NCBI GenBank assembly: GCA_009912235.1 | Contig: WNDS01000001.1 | Span: 372,001-436,000 of the forward strand | From: Stenotrophomonas maltophilia | GTDB lineage: Bacteria > Pseudomonadota > Gammaproteobacteria > Xanthomonadales > Xanthomonadaceae | DNA: 64,000 nucleotides | Reading direction: 5' to 3' | Part shown: positions 33,935 to 44,044 of the stretch, piece by piece | Numbering within the stretch: position 1 is the stretch's first letter | How the letters are laid out: the number at the start of each line of letters is the position of its first letter | Position numbers and translations under genes: made by a program | The notes under the pieces: model-generated | What the model saw: the letters and a program-made list of their open reading frames with translations, nothing else | What the model was told of the DNA's origin: nothing | Database searches by the model: none

Positions 33935-36826
33935 TCAGAACTTGTATCGTACACCGAAATACGCACGCCGCCCGTAGGTCACCACTTCGCGGAAATTGCC
34001 GTAAAGCGGCTGGTAGGCCACGCGCGGTTCGTTGGTCAGGTTCATCAGTTCCAACGACAGCGAGAGCTGCTTGCTGACCCGGTAGCGCATGCGCAGGTCC
34101 ACGCTGGTGTTGTCGTCGTAGTAGCGGTTCTGCTGCGCGGTATTGCCGGTGAAATCCTGGTAATAGTGCGAGCGGAACTTGCCAATGGCCTGGATGTTGA
34201 AGCGCCCGATATCCCAGTAGATGGAGCCGGACAGCACGTGCCGCGAGAACCCGCTCAGCCCGGCCGGCGGCACGATGGCCGGAATGATGGCGCCGTTGGC
34301 GGCCAGCTGTTCGCCCAGCCGCGAATCCTGCGTTTCGTAGTCCGCATCGGCGTAGTTGTAGCTGACCTTGAAGCCCAGCCCATCGAACGGTTTGGGCAGG
34401 TAGGACAGCCGATGGGTGGCGCTGAGCTCAATGCCGGTCAGGGTGCTGTTCTCATCGGTGGTGACCTGCTGGCGCACCGGCACGGTCACGGTCTGGCCGT
34501 TGATGGTGTAGGTTTCCGGTACCAGCGCGGTGGCGGTGCCACCGTTGAACTGCTTCCAGTACACCGCACCGGCCAGCAGCGTGTCCGGGTTCGGGTACCA
34601 CTCCAGCGACAGATCGCCATTCCAGGACATCAGCGGCTGTGCGGCCGGGTTGCCGCTGGCGCTGATGTCATCCAGCGCGTCAGCCAGGTTGCCGTAGGTG
34701 CCATCGCTGCTGACATTGATGGTGCGCCCTGCCCCCAGCGCGGAAATATCCGGTCGTGACATAGCCCGGTAGGCACCCACGCGCAGCAGCAGGTCCGGCT
34801 TCAGCTCGAAGGCCTCGTTGAGGCTGGGCAGCAGCTTGTCATTGCCGGCCTTGAACACCTGGGTGGTGTAGTTGCCGGTGGGCTGCAGGCGGATGGTGCC
34901 ATCGCCGTTGTCACGGATCAGCAGGTCGGTACGCACGCCTTCGGAACGCACATCGGTCTTCACCCAGCGCAGGCCGATGTTGCCGGTTACCGGCAGGTTG
35001 AACAGCGTGCTGCTGAATTCACCCATCAGGTACAGCGCCCGCGTTTTCTCGGTGATGTCGACGTTGTTGGGGTCCTGGAAATCAGGGTCCAGACCGCTGT
35101 CCAGGCTGCCACGGAAGGACTGGTACAGGCAGTTGGGATCGAAGTATGCCCACGAGGAGATGGTGTTGCCGCTGGCGGCATCCATGAAATCGTCCTGCGG
35201 GAACGGTGCGCGGCAGGCCTGGTTGGCGGCGATGATCCTGGCCTTGTCGGCCGCCACGCGCGGGTCGTAGTCGGTCACGCGGGTGTTGTCGCGCAGGCGG
35301 TAATCGGCCTGGCTGGCACGCACGCCGCCCTTGATGCGGGTAAACAGGCTCGATTCGGGCATGAAGCTGGCATCGAAGCGGCCGGCCTTGATCTTGTGGT
35401 CGTTTTCGGTGGCGCTGGAGGTCACGCGCGCCGCACCGGTGTAGGCATCCCAGTTGCCGGGGTTGAAATTCGGTGCCAGCGCAATGCTGGGCACTTCACC
35501 GTGCCAATCCCAGTCGTAATCCACGTAGCCGGTGGCGCCGCTGCTGATGCCGGGCACGATGGCATTGTTGACGTCGCGCTGGTTGGCGCGCAGGCAGGTC
35601 ATGCGCTCGCTGTCCAGCCGGTTGGTGTGCGAATAGGAAAGATCGGTGGACAGCTCCCATGCCGGGCTGGGGCGCACGATCAGGTTCAGGCCGCCGCCGG
35701 TGTATTCCTCGCCCCGCCAGTAGCGGTTGGAAGTGGAATCGATGGAGGTGCTGCCATGCAGGTGGCGCACGATCCCGTTCTCGTCCACTTCGCGCTGGGT
35801 GATGCCGCGCCGTGCGTTGGACAGGCTCAGGTCGCTGCGGTTTTCGTACCAGTTGCGCTGGGTGTGCTCGAAATCCACATTGACCTCGACCACGTCGTTG
35901 GGCCGCCACTGGATGGCGGCGAACTCGCTCTGGCGGTCGTTGCGCCCCTGCTTCAGCCGGTAGATGCGGCTGCTGGGCACCAGGTAGTACGGCGCGCCAT
36001 TGGCGATGGCCTGCGCGGTCACTTCATTACAGTTGGCATTGCCCACGTTCTGTGCGCCGTTGCAGGCATACCAGGTGGAGCCGCTGGTGATGCTCTCTTC
36101 CGGGTCGGTGCCTTCCAGGCGCTGGAAGCCAAGCGAGATGCCCAGCTTCTGCCCATTGCCGAATTCGAACTGGTCGATGTAGCTGGCGGTGCCGCGGTAG
36201 CCGATGCCATCGTTGTCGCGGTACTTCTTATCGTACTCGGCCCAGCTGCCGCGCAGGTCGAGCTGCGCCGAACGCTTGCCGTATTCCAGCGGCTTCACCG
36301 TTTCCAGCCCGATGGTGCCGTCCACGCCGCCTTCGATGATGTCGGCGCGCTGGGTCTTGTAGATGGCCACGGTGTTGATCAGCTCGGCCGGGAACATGTT
36401 GAAGTTCACCGAGCGGTCGCCGCTGCCGTTGGTGATCTCGCGGCCATTGAAGTTGGTGCTGCTGAGGAAGGCGCCCAGGCCGCGGATCGAGATTTCCGAG
36501 GCACCGGTCTTGTCGCGCGTGGACGCCGCGCCGGTGAGGGTTTCAATGGCATCGGCCAGCGACGGCGCCGGCAGATCGCCGATGTCGTCGACCGAGAGCA
36601 CGTCGGCGATGACCGTGTCGTCGCGCTTCTTGTTGATCGAACTCTGCATCGACTCGCGGATGCCGGTGACCTGCACCTGGTCCAGGGTGGTGGCATCCTG
36701 CCCTGCCCCGTCTTTGGCCGACTGCGCCTGGGCAGCCGGCATGCCGGCCAGTGCAGCAAGCAGCGCCACGACCAGTGGCGTGGGTGACAACAACGTACGA
36801 CGTACAGATCCGGCAGCGTGCCGCAT
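33935..36826 (-). CDS. TonB-dependent receptor, probable alginate oligosaccharide importer
   Basis: 963 aa. Signal peptide (VVALLAALAGMPAAQA), TonB-box-like start of the plug (TTLDQVQVTGIRESMQSSIN), plug segments VLSVDDIGDLPAPSLADAIE and ISIRGLGAFLSSTNFNGREI, long barrel, and a C-terminal YFGVRYKF. This is the large receptor type paired with polysaccharide lyases in Xanthomonadales. It would carry alginate oligomers across the outer membrane, powered by TonB. GGGGGGAGGAAACC precedes the ATG at 36824-36826, which fixes the start. Divergent from the PL6/PL17 operon. Frame intact, unlike its neighbours. Confidence 0.88.
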   Translation of the reverse strand: MRHAAGSVRRTLLSPTPLVVALLAALAGMPAAQAQSAKDGAGQDATTLDQVQVTGIRESMQSSINKKRDDTVIADVLSVDDIGDLPAPSLADAIETLTGAASTRDKTGASEISIRGLGAFLSSTNFNGREITNGSGDRSVNFNMFPAELINTVAIYKTQRADIIEGGVDGTIGLETVKPLEYGKRSAQLDLRGSWAEYDKKYRDNDGIGYRGTASYIDQFEFGNGQKLGISLGFQRLEGTDPEESITSGSTWYACNGAQNVGNANCNEVTAQAIANGAPYYLVPSSRIYRLKQGRNDRQSEFAAIQWRPNDVVEVNVDFEHTQRNWYENRSDLSLSNARRGITQREVDENGIVRHLHGSTSIDSTSNRYWRGEEYTGGGLNLIVRPSPAWELSTDLSYSHTNRLDSERMTCLRANQRDVNNAIVPGISSGATGYVDYDWDWHGEVPSIALAPNFNPGNWDAYTGAARVTSSATENDHKIKAGRFDASFMPESSLFTRIKGGVRASQADYRLRDNTRVTDYDPRVAADKARIIAANQACRAPFPQDDFMDAASGNTISSWAYFDPNCLYQSFRGSLDSGLDPDFQDPNNVDITEKTRALYLMGEFSSTLFNLPVTGNIGLRWVKTDVRSEGVRTDLLIRDNGDGTIRLQPTGNYTTQVFKAGNDKLLPSLNEAFELKPDLLLRVGAYRAMSRPDISALGAGRTINVSSDGTYGNLADALDDISASGNPAAQPLMSWNGDLSLEWYPNPDTLLAGAVYWKQFNGGTATALVPETYTINGQTVTVPVRQQVTTDENSTLTGIELSATHRLSYLPKPFDGLGFKVSYNYADADYETQDSRLGEQLAANGAIIPAIVPPAGLSGFSRHVLSGSIYWDIGRFNIQAIGKFRSHYYQDFTGNTAQQNRYYDDNTSVDLRMRYRVSKQLSLSLELMNLTNEPRVAYQPLYGNFREVVTYGRRAYFGVRYKF

Positions 36827-37067
36827 GGTTTCCTCCCCCCAAAGGATCGCCTGGACGGTTGGCGTGGACGCAGCTTCGACACGCCGACACAGAAATGTCA
36901 ACCAATTGGATTGGATTTATCGTAATACCTTTGTTCCAGACCAAAAATGCACCATTTGTTTTGCTCATGCAGCATGACTTTGCGCGCAACCTGGCTTACA
37001 ACAGACCCGCCAAGTGGTATGCATCCACCCTCGAAACGACGGCCCAAGCCGCTTCTGGAAGGATTTC
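36827..37067. promoter_or_regulatory. divergent promoter region of the alginate locus
   Basis: 241 bases, AT-richer than the flanks. It holds the promoters for the receptor and the lyase operon. A short inverted repeat AAATG-CAC-CATTT is at 36945-36957 and a CCAATTGG palindrome near 36901. Either could be the GntR operator; neither matches a known consensus. Confidence 0.45.
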
Positions 37068-38507
37068 ATGCGCATTCGAGCCATTCCGCACCGATCCACC
37101 CGACCTGCAGCGCTCTTTTGCCTGACCACTGGTCTGGCAATGTGCCTGACCAGTTCACCAGCCCCTGCCGCCACGTGGCTGGTCCACAACGCCGCCGAGT
37201 TCAGCACCGCCGCCGCTGCGCTGCAGCCGGGCGATGAAGTGGTGCTGGCCGATGGCACCTGGACCGATGCCCGCCTGCTGCTGAAGGGCCAGGGCACGGC
37301 AGCGGCGCCGATCGTGCTGCGCGCGCAGACGCCGGGCAAGGTGATCCTCAGCGGCCGCTCGGATCTGCGCCTGGCCGGCAGCTACCTGCAGGTGTCCAAC
37401 CTGGTGTTCCGCAACGGCTACGCGCCGGGCGATGCGGTGGCGGCCTTCCGCGAATCGAGCAAGGCGGTGGCCAGCCACAGCCGGGTGACCGGCCTGGTCA
37501 TCGACGACTACACCAACCCCGATGCTGCCGACCAGGACTACTGGGTTTCGCTGTACGGCAGCCACAACCGGCTGGACCACAGCCAGCTGCGCGGCAAGAC
37601 CAATTCCGGCCCCACCTTGGTGGTGGTGCGCGATGCCACCCAGGGCCTGGACAACCAGCACCGCATCGACCACAACTGGTTCGGGCCGCGCCCGGCACTG
37701 GGCGTCAACGGCGGCGAAACCCTCCGCGTCGGCACCAGCGACAGCTCGCTCAGCGATTCCAACAGCACCGTGGAAAACAACTGGTTTGAAGGCTGCGACG
37801 GCGAAACCGAAATCGTCAGCAACAAGTCCGACAACAACACCTGCCGCGGCAATGTGTTCTACCGCTCGGCCGGCGCGCTGACGCTGCGCCATGGCAACGG
37901 CAACCAGGTGGTGGACAACATCTTCCTCGGCGACGACAAGGCAGGCACCGGCGGCGTGCGCATCATCAACGCCAACCAGACCGTCAGCAACAACTACTTT
38001 GAGCGCCTGGCCGGGTCCGGCAACCGTTCCGCGCTGGCGGTGATGGATGCGCAGGCCAACCCGCCACTGTCCGGCTACGCCCCGGTAGTGAACGCCACCC
38101 TCAGCCACAACACCTTCGTGGACGTGGCCAGGATCAGCTTCGGCGTGGGCCATGACGATGCCAAGGGCATCACCATGGCCGCCAGCAACAGCCGCTTCAC
38201 CGGCAACCTGATTGTCAACCGCAACACCAGGAACCCGCCCACCGCCGCCAGTTCGCTGGCCGGCAACGCCTTCAGCGGCAACGTGCAGTCGCCGCAGGCC
38301 AGCACTGTGTTCCCCGGCGGCGTGGCCAGCAGCAGCATCACGCTGCAGCAGGTAGCCAGCGGGCTGTGGGCGCCCTCGCCCGCCCTTCCCGCCATCGGCG
38401 CCGACCCGGCACTGGCAATGACCCCGCGCGAGGCGACCGGGGTGGAGTGGTACCCCAAGGTGGGCGAGGTTGCCCTGTCCCGCACCAGCACCGGAGTTGA
38501 TCGATGA
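37068..38507 (+). CDS. PL6-family alginate lyase
   Basis: 479 aa. Signal peptide (FCLTTGLAMCLTSSPAPAA), then a right-handed beta-helix of the chondroitinase-B/PL6 family. The PL6 catalytic pair is visible: Lys in VSNKSDNNTC and Arg in LTLRHGNGNQ. It cleaves alginate, usually poly-MG or G-rich blocks, by beta-elimination in the periplasm or outside the cell. GAAGGA lies four bases before the ATG at 37068. Its stop overlaps the start of the PL17 gene (ATGA). Confidence 0.92.
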   Translation: MRIRAIPHRSTRPAALFCLTTGLAMCLTSSPAPAATWLVHNAAEFSTAAAALQPGDEVVLADGTWTDARLLLKGQGTAAAPIVLRAQTPGKVILSGRSDLRLAGSYLQVSNLVFRNGYAPGDAVAAFRESSKAVASHSRVTGLVIDDYTNPDAADQDYWVSLYGSHNRLDHSQLRGKTNSGPTLVVVRDATQGLDNQHRIDHNWFGPRPALGVNGGETLRVGTSDSSLSDSNSTVENNWFEGCDGETEIVSNKSDNNTCRGNVFYRSAGALTLRHGNGNQVVDNIFLGDDKAGTGGVRIINANQTVSNNYFERLAGSGNRSALAVMDAQANPPLSGYAPVVNATLSHNTFVDVARISFGVGHDDAKGITMAASNSRFTGNLIVNRNTRNPPTAASSLAGNAFSGNVQSPQASTVFPGGVASSSITLQQVASGLWAPSPALPAIGADPALAMTPREATGVEWYPKVGEVALSRTSTGVDR

Positions 38508-40728
38508 GGTTGCAGCCGCTGTTCGTTTCCCTGGCCCTGGCCATGCCCCTCACCCTGCTGCCGGCGGTGCCGCTGCTGGCCGCCCCGGCCGCCGCGCGCC
38601 AGGCCGACACCGCCCCGGTGCTGGTGACCGCTGCGCAGTGGCAGCAGATGGCCAGCGAAGGCAGCCGCTACCCGTGGTTCGCCAAGGAACAGGCGCGCGC
38701 GGAAAAATCGCTGAAGAAGATGATGAAGGCCGGCATCGACGTGCCGGTGCCCAAGGACAAGGGCGGTGGCCGCACCCACGAACAGCACAAGCGCAACTAC
38801 CAGGCGCTGCTGGCCGCCGGCACGCTGTACCGGCTGACCGGCGACAAGGCCTATGTTGATTACTCGCGTGACATGCTGCTGCAGTACGCCAGGCTCTACC
38901 CCACGCTGGGGCCGCACCCGGAAGGCCGCGGGCAGATTCCCGGCCGCGTGTTCTGGCAGGTGCTGAACGATTCGGTGTGGCTGGTCAACGCCATCCAGGG
39001 CTATGACGCGATCCGCGACGCGCTGTCCGCGCAGGACCGGCAGACCATCGAATCGCAGCTGTTCCGGCCGATGGCCGAGTTCCTCATCAGTGAGCCGAAG
39101 AACTACGACCAGATCCACAACCACGCGACCTGGGCGGTGGCCGCCACCGGCATGACCGGCTACGTGCTGCGCGACCCGGAGCTGGTGGAGAAATGGCTGC
39201 GCGGCAGCCAGAAGGACGATAAATTTGGCTTCCTGCGCCAGATCGACCTGCTGTTCTCGCCCGATGGTTACTACGAGGAAGGCCCCTACTACCAGCGCTA
39301 CGCACTGGGGCCGTTCCTGCTGTTCGCCAACGCGATCGAACGCAACGAGCCGCAGCGGAAGATCTTCCAGCGCCGCGACGGTGTGCTGCTGAAGGCCGTG
39401 GACGTGCTGGTGCAGAGCAGCTACGGCGGGCTGTTTTCCCCATCAACGATGCGATCCGCGACAAGGGCATCGACACCGAGGAGCTGGTGGCCGGCATCGG
39501 CATCGCCTACGCACGCACCGGCGATGACCGCCTGCTGTCGGTGACGCAGAAACAGAAGCGCCTGCTGCTCTCGCCGGAGGGGCTGCAGGTGGCACAGGCA
39601 CTGGCCGCCGACAAGGCGAGGCCGTTCGATTACCGCCCCATGCTGCTGCGCGATGGCCCCAATGGCGACCGGGGCGGCCTGGCTATCCTGCGCATGGGCG
39701 GCGAGCGCGGCCAGGCGCTGGTGCAGAAGGACACCATGCAGGGCATGGGCCACGGCCACTTCGACAAACTCAACTGGCTGTTCTATGACAACGGCAACGC
39801 GGTGGTGACCGACTACGGCGCAGCCCGCTTCCTCAATGTGGAAGCCAAGCGCGGTGGCATCTACCTGGCCGAGAACCGCAGCTGGGCCAAGCAGACGGTA
39901 GCCCACAATACGCTGGTGGTGGACGAACAGAGCCACTTCAAGGGTGACTGGAAGCGCGGCGAAGAGCATGCGCCGCAGGTGCGCTTCTTCCAGGCCGACG
40001 CCGATACCCAGGTGGCCTCCGCGACCATGCGCGATGCCTACCCCGGCGTGGTGTTCACCCGCACCCAGGCCCTGCTGCGCCGCCCCGAACTGGGCCTGCC
40101 GGTGGTGCTGGACCTGCTGCAGGTGCACGGTGACAAGGCCGCGCGCTACGACCTGCCGCTGCACTTCAACGGCCACATCGTCACCACCGGCTTCGAGGCC
40201 GAACACTTCACCAGCCAGCGCCCGGTGCTGGGCAAGGACAACGGCTACCAGCATCTGTGGCTGGACGCACGCAGCACGCCCGGCAACGAACCGCGCACGC
40301 TGGCCTGGCTGCTGGATGGCCGCTTCTACACCTACCGCTTCGGCAGCAGCGCACCCGCGCAGGCGCTGCTGGTGGAAAGCGGCGCCAACGATCCGGAATT
40401 CAACCTGCGCCGCGAACCGGCCCTGCTGCAGCGCGTGGAAGGCCAGAAGGATGTGACCTTCTTCAGCGTGCTGGAGCCGCATGGCGAGTACAACGGCACC
40501 GCCGAGTACGTGCACGGCGCCGACAGCCGCATCAAGGAGATCGTGCGCACGCGCGGCAACGATGCCGAGGTGATCGAGCTGCGCCTGGCCAGCGGTGCAC
40601 GCATCGCGCTGGGCGTGGCCGATGACAGCAGCGCCAAGGGCGAGCACCGCGTGACCGTTGATGGCCATACGTACCAGTGGAGTGGCAGCCACGCGCGCAT
40701 GGACCGCAGCAAGGGTGAGCGGAAATGA
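38504..40728 (+). pseudogene. PL17 oligoalginate lyase (heparinase II/III-like) with one frameshift
   Basis: About 740 codons. Signal peptide, N-terminal alpha-toroid, C-terminal heparinase II/III-like domain. Catalytic residues of PL17 are present on both sides of the break: Asn-His in QIHNHATW, Tyr in YYEEGPYYQRY, His in GMGHGHFDKLNW. The enzyme releases monomeric uronate (DEH) from oligoalginate. At 39434-39437 four T occur where five would give GGLFFPINDAIRDKG; the frame resumes one base out and is otherwise perfect to the TGA at 40726. Overlaps its neighbours by ATGA at both ends. A one-base homopolymer loss in the only monomer-releasing enzyme suggests a consensus error or very recent inactivation. 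Confidence 0.88.
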
Positions 40729-42029
40729 ACGGCCCGTCGCCGCTGTCCACCCTGCGCAAGGTGCCGGTGCGCTCGGCCGTGCGCTGGCTGATCGTCGGCC
40801 TGATTGCCGTGGCCACGGTCATCAACTACATCGACCGCAATGCCCTGGCGGTGATGTGGCCGGAAATCGCCAAAGAAGTGGGCGCGACCAAGGATGACTA
40901 CGCGTTGCTGGTGACGGTGTTCATGCTGTTCTACGCGGCCGGCCAGTTCCTGTTCGGCCGCCTGTTCGACATGATCGGCACGCGCCTGGGGTTTGCGCTG
41001 TCGATCAGCGTGTGGTCGATCTCCATCGCCCTGCATTCGGTCACCCATTCCATGCTGTCCTTCAGCCTGGTGCGGGCGATGCTGGGCATCAGCGAGGCCG
41101 GCGCGTGGCCGGGCGCGGTGAAGGCCAATGCCGAGTGGTTCCCGGCACGCGAGCGCGCACTGGCGCAGGGCGTGTTCAACGCCGGCGCGTCGATCGGCGC
41201 GATCGTTTCCGCGCCGGCCATCGCCGGCCTGTACCTGTGGCTGGGCTGGCGCGGCACCTTCGTACTGGTCGGTGCCATCGGTTTCCTGTGGCTGCTGCCG
41301 TGGCTGTTCGTCTACCGCGCCGGCCCGGACAAGCACCCATGAGTGAGCAATGCCGAACGCCGGCTGATCATGGAAGACCAGGCCGGGCAGCAGGATGCCG
41401 CTGCGCCCAAGGTGAGCGTGCGTTCGCTGCTGGCCCACCGGCAGAGCTGGGGCATGCTCGCCTGCCGCTTCCTGCTGGACCCGATCTGGTGGCTGTTCGT
41501 GTCCTGGCTGCCGATCTACCTGGCCGAGACCTTCGGCTTCGACATCAAGCAGATCGGCCTGTTCGCGTGGGTGCCGTTCGTGGGCGTCATGCTGGGCAGC
41601 CTGAGTGGCGGCTGGCTGTCCGGGCGCCTGATCCGCAGCGGCCACAGCGTGGATCGCGCGCGCAAGCTGGCCATCACTCTGGGCTGCGTGATCATGGCCC
41701 CTGCCCTGCTGGGCGCGGTGCTGGCCGACCAGCCACTGCTGGCGGTGCTGGCCATCGCTGCGGTGCTGTTCGGCTTCCAGGTAGCCATCGGCAACATCCA
41801 GACGCTGCCGGGCGACCTGTTCGACGGCCGCTCGGTGGGCACGCTGGCCGGCTTGGGTGGCCTGGCCGCCGTGGCCGGCACGCTGATCACCACCTGGCTG
41901 GTGCCGGTGCTGACCCGCCATTCCTACGCCCCGATCTTCATCCTCGTCGCCGCGCTGGTGCCGCTGTCGCTGGCCGCGCTGTGGTGGTGGACCGGGCCGA
42001 TCCACAAGCTCGACCGCCGCGCCGGCTGA
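40725..42029 (+). pseudogene. MFS transporter (ACS/hexuronate type) with one internal stop
   Basis: 12-helix major facilitator of the anion:cation symporter branch. NYIDRNALAVMWPEIAKEVG (about 25-44) and the helix 4-5 region SEAGAWPGAVKANAEWFPAR (about 124-143) are typical of hexuronate/glucarate carriers (ExuT/GarP type). It should import DEH or short uronides across the inner membrane. A TGA at 41340-41342 splits the central loop (AGPDKHP / VSNAERRLI); both sides share one frame and TGG or CGA would restore it. The gene starts inside the PL17 stop (ATGA). Confidence 0.85.
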
Positions 42030-42075
42030 GCGCTCCACCCCTCTTCATTCCCCCGCAAACCAAGGAGTTTCCCGC

Positions 42076-42828
42076 ATGTCGTTCCAGGACAAGGTGGCCA
42101 TCGTCACCGGTGGTGGCCGTGATATCGGCCGTGCCGTCTCGATCAAGCTGGCCGCTGCCGGCGCACGCGTCTGCATCAACTACGCCAACGATGAAGCCAG
42201 CGCGCAGGACACGCTGGCACAGATCCAGGCCGCCGGCGGCCAGGCCATCGTGCACCACGCCGACGTGACCGATGCCGCTGCCGTGGCTGGCCTCGTCGCC
42301 GCTACCCAGGCTGTGTTCGGCGAGCGCATCGACCTGCTGGTGAACGTGGCCGGCGGCATGGTGCAGCGCCGCCCGCTGGCCGAGATCGACCCGGCGTTCT
42401 TCCACACCGTGATGGACCTCAATCTGACCTCCACCTACCTGACCACCCACGCGGTGGTGCCGCACATGGGTGAAGGCGCGGCCATCGTCAACTTCGCCTC
42501 CCAGGCCGGCCGTGATGGCGGCGGCCCGGGCGCATCGATCTACGCCACCGCCAAGGCCGCGGTAATGACCTTCACCCGCGCCATGGCCAAGGAACTCGGC
42601 CCGAAGGGCATCCGCGTGAACGCGCTGTGCTGCGGCATGATTGCCACGCGCTTCCATGACGAATTCACCAAGCCGGAAGTGCGCACCGCCGTGGCCGGCG
42701 CCACCCCGCTGCGCCGCCAGGGCGTGCCGGACGAAGCCGCCGATGCGGCGGTGTTCCTGGCCTCGGACGCGGCGGCGTTCATCACCGGTGCGAACCTGGA
42801 CGTCAACGGCGGCACCTACTTCTCCTGA
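42076..42828 (+). CDS. short-chain dehydrogenase, probable DEH reductase
   Basis: 250-aa SDR. Cofactor motif TGGGRDIGRA (about 11-20), catalytic Ser in NFASQAGRDG and YATAK (about 156-160). In alginate pathways an SDR reduces 4-deoxy-L-erythro-5-hexoseulose uronate (DEH) to 2-keto-3-deoxygluconate with NAD(P)H. Placement between transporter and KDG kinase supports this role. AAGGAG lies nine bases before the ATG. Specificity for NADH or NADPH cannot be told with certainty; the basic residue in the Gly motif would fit NADPH. Confidence 0.85.
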   Translation: MSFQDKVAIVTGGGRDIGRAVSIKLAAAGARVCINYANDEASAQDTLAQIQAAGGQAIVHHADVTDAAAVAGLVAATQAVFGERIDLLVNVAGGMVQRRPLAEIDPAFFHTVMDLNLTSTYLTTHAVVPHMGEGAAIVNFASQAGRDGGGPGASIYATAKAAVMTFTRAMAKELGPKGIRVNALCCGMIATRFHDEFTKPEVRTAVAGATPLRRQGVPDEAADAAVFLASDAAAFITGANLDVNGGTYFS

Positions 42829-42847
42829 CCTGAGCGGACATCGACCC

Positions 42848-44035
42848 ATGCAGTGCTGGATCACCCTGCTTTCCCTGGCCCTCGGCGCTGCGGTGGTTGC
42901 CCCCACCACCCAGGCCGCGCCGGCCTGGGTGACCGCCTGGACCGCCTCGCCGGCACCGGACCGCAAGGACGGAAAACCCGGCGAACCGGTGCAGTTTGCC
43001 GCGCAGACCGTGCGCCAAGACATGCGCGTGGGCAGCCGGGGCGATGCGCTGCGCCTGCGCATCAGCAATGAACTGGGCACGGCGCCGCTGCATGTGGAGG
43101 ACATCCGCGTGCGCCTGAAGGATGGCAAGGGCGCGGCCATGCCGGTCACCGTCGATGGCCGTCGTGCCATCGACGTACCGGTGGGTGCCTCGCTGCTGAG
43201 CGATCCAGTTGTGCTGCCGCTGGCCGCGTTGCAGCAGATCAGCGTAACGGCCTGGTTCCCGCAGCCGACGCAGCCGGCGGTGCGGCGCACCGTGGTGCGC
43301 GTGGCCGACGGCAGGCAGGACGCGGTGGCCGACGCGGTACGCGTGAGCTACCAGCAGAACGTGTTCTCTGCGGTGCTGGTGCAGCGCGCGGAACGCCCGC
43401 AGGTGATCGTGGCGCTGGGCGATTCGATCACCGAAGGTGCCACCGCCGCACGCGGCTCCTTCAACCAGTGGCCCGAGCGGCTGGGCGAGCGGCTGCAGCA
43501 GGCCTGCCCGGACCGCTTCGTGGTGCTCAACCAGGGCATCAGTGGCAACAAGCTGCTGGACCACGGCCGCAGCCACAGTGCGCTTTCGCGGCTGGACCGC
43601 GATGTGATCGCCGTGGCCGACGCCGACCAGGTGATCGTGTTCGAAGGCATCAATGACATCCGCCATGGCGGCGGTGCGCAGCCGCTGCTGGGCCGCAACG
43701 CGCCGTACATGCTGCTGGGCTACCGGCAGCTGGCCGCGCGCCTGCACGCCCACGGTATCCGCACCTACCTGGGCACGCTGACGCCGTTCGGCGGCTCCGA
43801 GCGCTACGAGCCGGTCTCGGCCACCACCCGCGCGTCGATCAACCAGTGGGCGCGCAGCAAGGATAACGGCTTCGACGGTGTGATCGATTTCGATGCGGCG
43901 CTGCGCGACCCGAAGCAGCCGGAATCGCTGCCGGCTGCCATCGCCCGCGACCACCTGCACCCGAACGACGAAGGCTACCGGCGCATGGCCGATGCCATCG
44001 ACCTGGGCCTGTTCGGCTGCCAGGCCCCGCGCTGA
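42848..44035 (+). CDS. exported SGNH/GDSL esterase, possible alginate deacetylase
   Basis: 395 aa with a signal peptide (LLSLALGAAVVAPTTQA). SGNH blocks are clear: GDSITEG (block I, Ser), GISGNKLL (Gly), FEGINDI (Asn) and RDHLHPNDEGY (Asp-x-x-His). The N-terminal domain of about 170 residues (QTVRQDMRVGSRGDALRLRI) is the beta-sandwich that precedes SGNH domains in carbohydrate esterases. In this operon it could remove O-acetyl groups from bacterial alginate before or during lyase action; that substrate is an inference. Confidence 0.82.
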   Translation: MQCWITLLSLALGAAVVAPTTQAAPAWVTAWTASPAPDRKDGKPGEPVQFAAQTVRQDMRVGSRGDALRLRISNELGTAPLHVEDIRVRLKDGKGAAMPVTVDGRRAIDVPVGASLLSDPVVLPLAALQQISVTAWFPQPTQPAVRRTVVRVADGRQDAVADAVRVSYQQNVFSAVLVQRAERPQVIVALGDSITEGATAARGSFNQWPERLGERLQQACPDRFVVLNQGISGNKLLDHGRSHSALSRLDRDVIAVADADQVIVFEGINDIRHGGGAQPLLGRNAPYMLLGYRQLAARLHAHGIRTYLGTLTPFGGSERYEPVSATTRASINQWARSKDNGFDGVIDFDAALRDPKQPESLPAAIARDHLHPNDEGYRRMADAIDLGLFGCQAPR

Positions 44036-44044
44036 GGGAAACCA

